Source of the DNA: Gp6-AA40 sp036742665
GTDB lineage: Bacteria; Acidobacteriota; Vicinamibacteria; Vicinamibacterales; UBA2999
Direction: 5' to 3'
Length of the DNA: 6,369 bases
NCBI GenBank assembly: GCA_036742665.1
Contig: DAINQP010000273.1
Coordinates: 1-6,369 of the forward strand
Position 1 is the stretch's first letter. Each line of letters opens with the position of its first letter. Below are positions 1-5,541 of the stretch, piece by piece. Below the pieces are notes generated by a model that saw nothing but the letters and a program-made list of their open reading frames with translations, did not search any database and was not told the origin of the DNA. The translations under genes were made by a program, and so were the position numbers.

Positions 1-851
1 ATCGTCGCGATCACGGTGTCGCCGGCGCCGGTGACGTCGGCGACTTCACGGGCGGCTGATGGTAAATGTCCCTCGCTCTCGTCGCTGAGCAGCCACATGC
101 CTTGATCGCCGCGCGTCATCAGTACGTGTGCGCACTGCGCGCGGGTGCGGAACTGACGCGCCGCGGCACCTGCCTCGTCCTCGCTGCGGATTCGCATATT
201 TGTCGCGACCTCCGCCTCGTGGTGATTGGGCGTCACGAGCGTCGTGCCGGCGTAGTACTCGATGTGCGGAATCTTCGGATCGACCAGCACCGGCACTCCC
301 GGTGCGGCGCTTGCCACAGCGGCTTGCACGACCGTCCGCGAGATGCATCCCTTCAGATAATCGGAGATGACGATCGCTGTTGCCCGTGGTGCGTGGGTCT
401 CGATCTCGCCGACGATGCGTCGTTCGATTTCGTCAGCGATCTCGACATCAGCCTCGTAATCGATGCGCGCCACCTGCTGATTGCGATCGGTCACGATGCG
501 AACTTTGGTCGTCGTCGGGCGGCTGGCATCGCCGACGAGCGACGGGGCGATGCCCGCTTCGCGGCAGGCGTGGGTGAGCGTTCCTGCGCCATCGTCCATG
601 CCGGTGATCGCGACGAGCGTCGCCTGGCCGCCAAGTGCAGTGATGTTATGCGCGACATTGGCCGCTCCGCCCATCCGGAACATCTCGTGATCGAAGGTGA
701 CCACCGGCACCGGGGCCTCCGGCGAAATCCGCGTCACGCGGCCGACGATGAACTTGTCGAGCATGGCGTCGCCGATCACGAGGACGCGAGCGCTGCCTGC
801 GGCACCGGCGATCCGCCGCGCCCGGTCAGGCGGGACCGGCGGCAACAGCAT
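1..851 (-). CDS. hldE: D-glycero-D-manno-heptose-7-phosphate kinase (HldE/RfaE kinase domain), 3' end outside window
   Basis: PfkB/ribokinase-family kinase of ADP-heptose synthesis; it phosphorylates D-glycero-D-manno-heptose 7-phosphate at C1 in the cytoplasm for LPS core assembly. 283 codons are visible. Motifs from the N-terminus: GDAMLDKF (27-34), RISPEAPVPVV (41-51), GGAANVAHNI (61-70), RNQQVARIDYE (123-133), SDYLKG (163-168), LVDPK (189-193), TPNHHEAE (207-214) and the PfkB signature DVTGAGDTVIA (272-282) with catalytic Asp278. The RISPEAPVPVV and RNQQ segments closely resemble E. coli HldE, which separates it from generic sugar kinases. The ATG at 851 lies 26 bases inside the upstream ligase gene; it is the only good start before the conserved core, and GGAG lies about 12 bases upstream of it. 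It is not visible whether a C-terminal nucleotidyltransferase domain follows (HldE) or the kinase stands alone (HldA/RfaE1). Confidence 0.93.
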   Translation of the reverse strand, partial: MLLPPVPPDRARRIAGAAGSARVLVIGDAMLDKFIVGRVTRISPEAPVPVVTFDHEMFRMGGAANVAHNITALGGQATLVAITGMDDGAGTLTHACREAGIAPSLVGDASRPTTTKVRIVTDRNQQVARIDYEADVEIADEIERRIVGEIETHAPRATAIVISDYLKGCISRTVVQAAVASAAPGVPVLVDPKIPHIEYYAGTTLVTPNHHEAEVATNMRIRSEDEAGAAARQFRTRAQCAHVLMTRGDQGMWLLSDESEGHLPSAAREVADVTGAGDTVIAT

Positions 852-2022
852 GAGGATCGGGTCGCTCCGCGGCGAACGGCAGCGTGACGAGGATGAGGAA
901 GAGCATGAGGAATTCCGAGTCGCCGAAGTTGTATTCGAACATGCCGGCGGACAGCATCGCCGCAATGGCCGCGAGTGCGCCAGCCGCCAGTACGCGATCC
1001 TGACCGCTGCGGAAGATCCTGAAGACGCCGACGGCGAGCATGCCGATGAACGCGAGCCAGACGGCGAGCGCCGGCAGGCCTCGTTCAGCGGCGATTTGCA
1101 CCGGCACGTTGTGCAGGTGCGGGTTGACCTTCTGCACGCTGGTCGGGTCGCGATACTGCGTGTAGAGACGCTCCACCATGTTCGGACCGACCCCCGCCAG
1201 CGGATGGTCTTTGATCATCGCGGCGCCAGTCTGCAGCATGGCCACACGATCGCGGCTGCTCGGATCGCGCAGATCGAACACCGACATGATGCGGTCTGTG
1301 ATCCGATCGGGCGCCAGCGCAAGCAGCAGGGCGATGATCACCGGGATCAGGCCAGTCAGCCGGAAGTCCTTGAGGATGAACAGGAGGCTGACGCCGACGC
1401 AGACACCCACCCACGCGCTGCGTGTGAACGTCAGTGTCAGCGCGACGATGAGGGCTGGCATGACCAGCGCCGGCCAGAGTCGATCGCGGACGCCGAAGAC
1501 GATGCGCGCAGCGGCGACGCCAATCACCAGCATCAGCGTGCCGGAGTACGTCATGTAATGGCCCATCGTCCCGCGCGGGCGCAGCCGCAGGCTGTCGAAG
1601 TGCAGCATGCCGTACTGGATGATTCCATAGGCTGCGGCCAATGCGCCGACGGTGACGATCACATCCAGTACTGTTCGCGTGCGGGCGCCGCGCGCCACGT
1701 CGTAGACCACCGGGACAATCAGAAACAGAAACAACTGGCGGCTGTCGATCAAGCTCTCAATCGGATCGATCGAGAACGCTGACGACATCAGCGTGACGGC
1801 CGCGTAGGCGAGCAGCGGCCAGAAGAACCGCGGCGCTGATGGGCGCGTCTTGTCGCGCACAAGCGCGGCGACCCAGGCGAACAGCAGCAGGACGAGGAGT
1901 GCCTCGGCCGCGACAATCGACACCTGCACCGTCGCGACGAACGACAGCAGCAGCGCCATCGTCAGGCGATCGAGCAACGGCGTCGTCTGGGCGTCGGACA
2001 AGCTCAAGGTCGTGGCGTTCAT
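826..2022 (-). CDS. O-antigen ligase/polymerase family membrane protein (Wzy_C / WaaL-like)
   Basis: Polytopic inner-membrane protein of 398 residues with about ten hydrophobic segments. The family joins undecaprenyl-linked O-antigen to lipid A-core (WaaL) or polymerises glycan (Wzy). Visible signatures: GTMGHYMTYSG (151-161), the TFTRSAW loop with Arg201, and the Wzy_C periplasmic loop with HPLAGVGP (273-280), HLHNVPVQIAAERGLPAL (302-319), His304 and the ERG triplet. Arg and His in these loops are the residues known to matter in WaaL. I chose the ATG at 2022 because it overlaps the stop of the upstream glycosyltransferase as ATGA; an in-frame ATG at 2100 would add 26 hydrophilic residues inside that gene. 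A GGAG lies 11 bases upstream, inside the preceding gene, which suits translational coupling. Neighbours are a GT9 enzyme and heptose kinase, so lipid A-core ligation is the favoured role. Ligase and polymerase cannot be told apart from sequence alone, so no symbol is given. Confidence 0.88.
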   Translation of the reverse strand: MNATTLSLSDAQTTPLLDRLTMALLLSFVATVQVSIVAAEALLVLLLFAWVAALVRDKTRPSAPRFFWPLLAYAAVTLMSSAFSIDPIESLIDSRQLFLFLIVPVVYDVARGARTRTVLDVIVTVGALAAAYGIIQYGMLHFDSLRLRPRGTMGHYMTYSGTLMLVIGVAAARIVFGVRDRLWPALVMPALIVALTLTFTRSAWVGVCVGVSLLFILKDFRLTGLIPVIIALLLALAPDRITDRIMSVFDLRDPSSRDRVAMLQTGAAMIKDHPLAGVGPNMVERLYTQYRDPTSVQKVNPHLHNVPVQIAAERGLPALAVWLAFIGMLAVGVFRIFRSGQDRVLAAGALAAIAAMLSAGMFEYNFGDSEFLMLFLILVTLPFAAERPDPHAVAAGPA

Positions 2023-3071
2023 GTCAGTAGGCGCTCCACGGCGGCCAGCACCTGATCCGGTGTGATCTTCGTCAGGCACCGGAAGTCTCCAGGTATGCAA
2101 CGACGCTGATCACACGGTCGGCACGGCAGCGGACCGGCGTCCACCATCTCGGCGCCGAACCTCGGATCCCGCCACGGACGGGACCGCTCAGGCAGCGTCG
2201 GCCCGAGCAGCGCGACGATCGGCGTGGAAGTTGTCGAGGCCACGTGCAGCGGCCCGCTGTCGCCCCCAATGTACACCGCCGCGCGGGCGACGAGTGCGTG
2301 AAGCTCATTCAGGTCCCATTCGAGCAGCGGCGGCAGGGTTTCGGGCCGGGACAGCCTCGAGCGAGCGGCCTCCGTCACACGCGCCGCCGCCGCCCCATCC
2401 GACGGGCCCGAGGCCACGATGATGCGGGACATCGGGTCGCGCTCGGCGAGGGCCACGATCGTTGAGCAGAACGCCTCTTCCGGCCAGCGCCTGAACTCGT
2501 TTCCCGCGCTGACGTGCACGACGACGATGCGGTGCGGGTCGTGGATGCCGGCAGCCTCGAGGCGCTCGCGAACGCGATGAGCGGCGGCTGTGTCCTGAGT
2601 CATTTCAACGGCGTCGTGCTCGGGCGTGCAGTCGCGAATGCCCAGCGGCGTGATCAGATCCCATTGATTGAGTACGGAGTGGCGAGGGAAGAGGTCGGGG
2701 GGTCGCCGAACGCGATGCGTGTAGATCCACGAGCGCCACGGCATCGCATAGCCGATGCGCATGGGCGCACCGCTGGCCATCGTCAGCCATGCCGCGCGCG
2801 GGCCACCGTGCAAGTCGATCGCGACGTCGAACCGTTCGCGACGCAGTCGTCGCGCGAGCGCGAGATCGTCGAGCAGCCGTCCGGCACCGCGCCGGCGTTC
2901 GGCGACGATGACCTCGTCGAGATGAGGATTACCGCGAATGACTGCAGCCGCTGACGGCTCGACGAGATACGTGAGGTGCGCGTCGCGGTAGCGGCGGCGC
3001 AGCGCACGGATAACGGGTGTGGTGAAAATAACGTCGCCGATCAGTCGCAGGCGAACGAGGAGAATCCTCAA
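2019..3071 (-). CDS. Glycosyltransferase family 9 (LPS heptosyltransferase-like)
   Basis: 350-residue GT-B enzyme of the ADP-heptose:LPS heptosyltransferase family (WaaC/WaaF/WaaQ type). It is expected to add heptose, or a related sugar, to the growing LPS core on the cytoplasmic face. Evidence: an N-terminal MRILLVRLRLIGDVIFTTP with Asp13 at the position of the catalytic base proposed for WaaC; VVVHVSAGNEFRRWP (183-197) at the start of the nucleotide-binding half; GGDSGPLHVAS (269-279), the classic GT9 donor-site motif; and a C-terminal four-cysteine stretch (Cys317, 320, 325, 332) followed by LTKITPDQV. The start codon is TTG (3071-3069); no ATG or GTG fits, and the family N-terminus begins exactly here. 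No clear Shine-Dalgarno precedes it, so reinitiation after the Trm112-like gene (stop 26 bases upstream) is likely. Acceptor specificity, WaaC versus WaaF versus a paralogue, cannot be decided. Confidence 0.9.
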   Translation of the reverse strand: MRILLVRLRLIGDVIFTTPVIRALRRRYRDAHLTYLVEPSAAAVIRGNPHLDEVIVAERRRGAGRLLDDLALARRLRRERFDVAIDLHGGPRAAWLTMASGAPMRIGYAMPWRSWIYTHRVRRPPDLFPRHSVLNQWDLITPLGIRDCTPEHDAVEMTQDTAAAHRVRERLEAAGIHDPHRIVVVHVSAGNEFRRWPEEAFCSTIVALAERDPMSRIIVASGPSDGAAAARVTEAARSRLSRPETLPPLLEWDLNELHALVARAAVYIGGDSGPLHVASTTSTPIVALLGPTLPERSRPWRDPRFGAEMVDAGPLPCRPCDQRRCIPGDFRCLTKITPDQVLAAVERLLT

Positions 3072-3097
3072 TGGCAGGTCTTGGAGCTGGACCCGCG

Positions 3098-3268
3098 CTA
3101 CGGCTCGATCGTCGCCTCGTCAATCAGCATGACTGGGATGTCGTCCTTGATCGGGTAGACGCGATGGCACGTACCGCATTTCAAGCCGGTGCCGTTCTTG
3201 ACCAGCGTGACCGGGGTCTTGCAGTGAGGGCATGCGAGAATTTCAAGCAGCTCGGCGTCCACAGGCAT
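3098..3268 (-). CDS. Trm112-like small zinc-ribbon protein (YcaR/UPF0434 type)
   Basis: A 56-residue protein. The sequence shows LLEILACPHCKTPV, then LKCGTCHRVYPIKDDIPVML. Two CxxC pairs (Cys13/Cys16 and Cys31/Cys34) would bind one zinc, and the YPIKDDIPVML strand is the hallmark of the Trm112p/YcaR family (compare E. coli YcaR with LLEIIACPVC and PLRDGIPVLL). Eukaryotic and archaeal Trm112 activates several methyltransferases; the role of bacterial YcaR-type proteins is less clear, but the E. coli gene also sits among LPS/KDO genes (lpxK-ycaR-kdsB). The start at 3268 has a good GGAG (3275-3278) six bases upstream. It is the first gene of the leftward LPS unit and ends 26 bases before the glycosyltransferase start. 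No methyltransferase partner is in view. Confidence 0.88.
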   Translation of the reverse strand: MPVDAELLEILACPHCKTPVTLVKNGTGLKCGTCHRVYPIKDDIPVMLIDEATIEP

Positions 3269-3274
3269 CGTCAG

Positions 3275-3278
3275 CTCC
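3275..3278 (-). promoter_or_regulatory. Ribosome binding site of the Trm112-like gene
   Basis: GGAG on the minus strand, six bases before the ATG at 3268. It fixes the start of this very short gene. Confidence 0.7.
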
Positions 3279-3286
3279 GACTGGGA

Positions 3287-3292
3287 AATATA
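3287..3292 (-). promoter_or_regulatory. Putative -10 element of the leftward LPS unit
   Basis: TATATT on the minus strand matches the TATAAT consensus at five of six positions and lies in an AT-rich patch of a GC-rich sequence. Transcription would begin around 3280 and give a leader of about 12 bases holding the GGAG of the Trm112-like gene. I see no convincing -35 box about 17 bases upstream (3310-3315 reads GCAATG), so this is a motif-based guess. Confidence 0.4.
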
Positions 3293-3303
3293 GCATCTTG
3301 CGC

Positions 3304-3309
3304 TAAAAT
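3304..3309 (+). promoter_or_regulatory. Putative -10 element of the rightward TPR gene (possibly leaderless)
   Basis: TAAAAT matches TATAAT at five of six positions. Six bases separate it from the GTG at 3316 that directly precedes the ATG at 3319, so the expected transcription start falls on or next to the start codons. No Shine-Dalgarno lies between. The -35 region around 3281-3286 (CTGGGA) is poor. The spacing is that of a leaderless promoter, but this is inferred from position only. Confidence 0.4.
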
Positions 3310-3318
3310 CATTGCGTG

Positions 3319-4737
3319 ATGCTGTTTACGCGCCGCTCGGCCCTGGCGGTGTTGACCGCCCTGTTTATCGGGACACCGCTGTCGGCCCTGGCTCAGGCGC
3401 CAACAGACACCTACTACGAATTCCTGCTGGCTCGACGGCTCGAAGCCGACGGCGACGTCAAAGGCGCTCGGGCCGCGCTCGACCGTGCCGCTGCGGCCGA
3501 TCCCAAGTCGGCCGAGGTCCGTGCCGAGATTGCCGGGCTGTATCTCCGTCGGAACGAGCGGGGAGAAGCTGAGAAAGCGGCGAAAGCCGCGCTTGCGATC
3601 GACGAAAAGAACGTTGAAGGCAATCGCGTGCTCGGGCTGCTGTACGCCGCAGCTGCTGATGCGTCGGGCGAGCGGAACAGCCCGCAGGCAGCGGCGAGCG
3701 TTCGCGACGCGATCACCTATTTGGAGCGAGCGGCTGCGGGGACGACGGTCCCGGCCGACCCGCAGCTTTACTACACGCTGGGCAGGCTCTACATCCGTGC
3801 CGGCACCCCGGATAAGGCCGTGCAGTCGCTGACCCGCGTCCTCAGTCAGAATCCAAACTCGGTGCAAGGCCGCCTGACAATGGCGCAGGCCTACGCCGCG
3901 TCAAAGGATCTCAAGGCCGCGATCAACACGTTGCAGGAGATCATCGAAGACGAGCCACGTGTCGCCTCCGCGCTCGCGCAGTATCAGGAAGATGCCGGGC
4001 TGCTGATGGACGCCGCGGCCAGCTACACGTTGGCGCTCGCGGTACAGCCTGGGAATCGCGAATTGAAGATTCGCCGCATCGCCGTGCTGCTCCAGGCCAA
4101 GGAGTACGCCCGTGCTGCGGGATTTGCCGGTGACGCGCGCAAGCAGCATCCAACTGAGCCGGTCTTCCCAAGGCTACAGGGCCGCGCGCTCTTCGATTCT
4201 GGCGATCGCAGCGGCGGCATCTCTGTGCTCGAGGCCGCCGTGAAGCAGTTTCCGAAAGACTCGGCAACGATGTTCGCGTTGGCTGATATCTACGCCGATG
4301 CCGGACGTGCACCTGATGCCGAGCGCACGCTCCGCCAGTTGCTCTCCGCCGAACCGGCCAATGCCAACGCGCTGAACTATCTCGGCTACCTGCTCGCCGT
4401 GCGTGGTGATCAGCTCGACGAAGCGATCCGGCTCGTTCGCCGCGCGCTCGACGTCGAGCCCGAGAACGGCGCGTACCTCGATAGCCTCGGTTGGGCTCAC
4501 TTCCGCCGCGGCGATCTGGACGACGCGGAAAAGTATCTCGTGGCTGCGGCAGCGAAGCTGCCCGCGAATTCGGAGGTTCAGGATCACCTCGGCGATCTGC
4601 ACGCGCGGAAGGGGCGTTTCGCAGAGGCGATTGCCGCGTGGACCCGCGCGCTCAACGGAGACGGCTCCGACATTCAGCGCGACGCCATTGAAAAGAAAAT
4701 CAGTAATGCCAAGGGCAAAATGCAAAATGCAAAATGA
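3319..4737 (+). CDS. Secreted tetratricopeptide-repeat protein
   Basis: 472 residues from the ATG at 3319; an adjacent in-frame GTG at 3316 is an alternative start adding one residue. Residues 1-25 form a signal peptide (Arg5-Arg6, hydrophobic core, ALA then Gln), so the protein should be periplasmic or envelope-attached. The rest is about ten to twelve helical TPR units from residue 32 to about 452. The most canonical are NALNYLGYLL...DEAIRLVRRAL (350-377) and AYLDSLGWAHFRRGDLDDAEKYL (385-407), a pair that looks like the TPR protein often encoded next to lolB in proteobacteria. TPRs are protein-binding scaffolds; no catalytic motif is visible. The last dozen residues, from about 461 (ISNAKGKMQNAK), are not TPR and are encoded by the left arm of the heptad inverted repeat. 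The next gene starts 15 bases after the stop, so the two are probably co-transcribed. The binding partner is unknown; a role in outer-membrane or lipoprotein biogenesis is suggested only by the LolB-like neighbour. Confidence 0.88.
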   Translation: MLFTRRSALAVLTALFIGTPLSALAQAPTDTYYEFLLARRLEADGDVKGARAALDRAAAADPKSAEVRAEIAGLYLRRNERGEAEKAAKAALAIDEKNVEGNRVLGLLYAAAADASGERNSPQAAASVRDAITYLERAAAGTTVPADPQLYYTLGRLYIRAGTPDKAVQSLTRVLSQNPNSVQGRLTMAQAYAASKDLKAAINTLQEIIEDEPRVASALAQYQEDAGLLMDAAASYTLALAVQPGNRELKIRRIAVLLQAKEYARAAGFAGDARKQHPTEPVFPRLQGRALFDSGDRSGGISVLEAAVKQFPKDSATMFALADIYADAGRAPDAERTLRQLLSAEPANANALNYLGYLLAVRGDQLDEAIRLVRRALDVEPENGAYLDSLGWAHFRRGDLDDAEKYLVAAAAKLPANSEVQDHLGDLHARKGRFAEAIAAWTRALNGDGSDIQRDAIEKKISNAKGKMQNAK

Positions 4738-4798
4738 AATGCACAACGCCAGATGAAACGTGCCGTTTGCATTTTGAACTTTGCCTTTTGCATTACAG
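4701..4798. repeat. Imperfect inverted repeat built from 7-base units (GCAAAAT / ATTTTGC)
   Basis: The left arm (4701-4733) and right arm (4766-4798) pair at about 27-28 of 33 positions by eye, with a 32-base centre. The left arm carries three exact tandem copies of GCAAAAT (4715-4721, 4722-4728 and 4729-4735, the last running into the centre). The right arm carries degenerate units on the same 7-base period (ATTTTGA, ACTTTGC, CTTTTGC between 4771 and 4791). Inside, GCAC (4741-4744) can pair with GTGC (4760-4763), leaving a 15-base loop that holds the ATG at 4753. It is A/T-rich in a GC-rich region, and both arms are translated: the left gives the TPR tail, the right gives the lipoprotein signal peptide. 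No T-run follows the right arm, so it is not a normal intrinsic terminator. Confidence 0.8.
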
Positions 4799-5541
4799 CT
4801 CTCGCCTGCGGTCCTCGGCGCATCGCCCTCCCCACCGACGCAGGCACTCCGTTTCCTGACTTCGCTGCCGTCCACAAACAGGTCGCAGCCGCCTGCGCGG
4901 GTGTTCGCACGCTCACGGCGCAACTGAGCCTGAGCGGACGCGTTGGCGGACAACGCCTCAGCGGCCGCGTGATTGCGGGCTTCGAACGACCGGCGTCCAT
5001 GCGGCTCGAGGGCCTCGCACCAATTGGCCAGCCGGTTTTCCACCTGGCAGCACAGGGCGGCAGTGGAACCCTATTGCTGCCACGCGAGTCGCGCGTCCTG
5101 CGCGGCCAGCCGGCCGAGGCGATCCTCGATGCGCTCATCGGCGTGAACCTCGCACCCGCAGACCTGCAGGCCATTCTCACCGGCTGTGTCGTGCCGAACC
5201 CGATGCCCACTGGTGGCCGGCAGCACGCCAACGGATGGGCGTCGATCGATCTGCAAGACGGCGCCAAACTCTATCTGCGGCGAACGTCGCAGTGGGAGCT
5301 GCGCGCGGCACAGCGCGACGGCTGGCAGCTCGAATACACGATCGGTCAATCGCGCTTTCCTGAATCCGTGCGGCTGACGTCGAACTCACAGAAAGCCCCC
5401 GTGGATCTGATGACGGCTGTCTCTGACGTCGAGGCGAATGTCGATCTCGACGCCGCCGCATTCCGCGTGGACGTGCCACCCGATGCGAAACCGTTGACGC
5501 TCGAAGAGCTGCGCGAATCGGGGCCGCTGAGGACGCCATGA
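4753..5541 (+). CDS. LolA/LolB-like outer-membrane lipoprotein
   Basis: 262 residues. The N-terminus is MKRAVCILNFAFCITALACG: two positive residues, a hydrophobic core, and Cys19 as the likely lipidated residue. The lipobox is imperfect (Ala at -3, Leu at -2, Ala at -1). After a short linker, residues 51-145 show amphipathic strands (LTAQLSLSGRVGGQRLSGRVIAGFERP) and RLEGLAPIGQPVFHLAAQGG, recalling the LolB strand pattern and its L..PlGqpv segment; residues 160-240 continue as alternating strands (WELRAAQRDGWQLEYTI, FPESVRLTS). The family is an open beta-barrel that carries lipid or lipoproteins at the outer membrane. The match is to fold style rather than strong motifs, so a DUF4292-type or other LolA-fold lipoprotein is possible. 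No good Shine-Dalgarno is visible before the ATG, which lies 15 bases after the TPR stop; coupling to TPR translation is likely. The signal peptide codons come from the heptad repeat. The stop overlaps the next start as ATGA. Confidence 0.75.
   Translation: MKRAVCILNFAFCITALACGPRRIALPTDAGTPFPDFAAVHKQVAAACAGVRTLTAQLSLSGRVGGQRLSGRVIAGFERPASMRLEGLAPIGQPVFHLAAQGGSGTLLLPRESRVLRGQPAEAILDALIGVNLAPADLQAILTGCVVPNPMPTGGRQHANGWASIDLQDGAKLYLRRTSQWELRAAQRDGWQLEYTIGQSRFPESVRLTSNSQKAPVDLMTAVSDVEANVDLDAAAFRVDVPPDAKPLTLEELRESGPLRTP
5529..5533 (+). promoter_or_regulatory. Ribosome binding site of the glutaminyl cyclase gene
   Basis: GAGGA, four bases before the ATG at 5538, inside the end of the lipoprotein gene. 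It supports that start and the ATGA overlap. Confidence 0.6.

Noticed and set aside
66..887. Long open frame on the plus strand opposite the heptose kinase
   Set aside because: The minus strand reads a full set of PfkB/HldE motifs; the plus-strand frame is rich in Arg, His and Asp with no family pattern, typical of the complement of GC-rich coding DNA.
697..1782. 361-codon open frame on the plus strand opposite the O-antigen ligase
   Set aside because: It is highly polar and low in complexity (Asp, Glu, His, Arg), mirrors the membrane protein on the other strand and has no recognisable domain.
2023..2100. Upstream ATG extension of the O-antigen ligase
   Set aside because: The 26 extra residues are hydrophilic, lie inside the glycosyltransferase gene, and the ATGA overlap at 2022 is a better start.
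4715..4735. Tandem heptads as a CRISPR or phage attachment site
   Set aside because: Units are 7 bases with no spacers, and no cas or integrase gene is in the window.
4701..4798. Inverted repeat as an intrinsic terminator
   Set aside because: The stem is A/T-rich, the loop is large, no T-run follows, and the downstream gene starts inside it.
4174..5043. 289-codon minus-strand open frame across the TPR-lipoprotein junction
   Set aside because: It crosses the repeat and lies opposite two well-supported genes; its hydrophobic patch is only the repeat read on the other strand.
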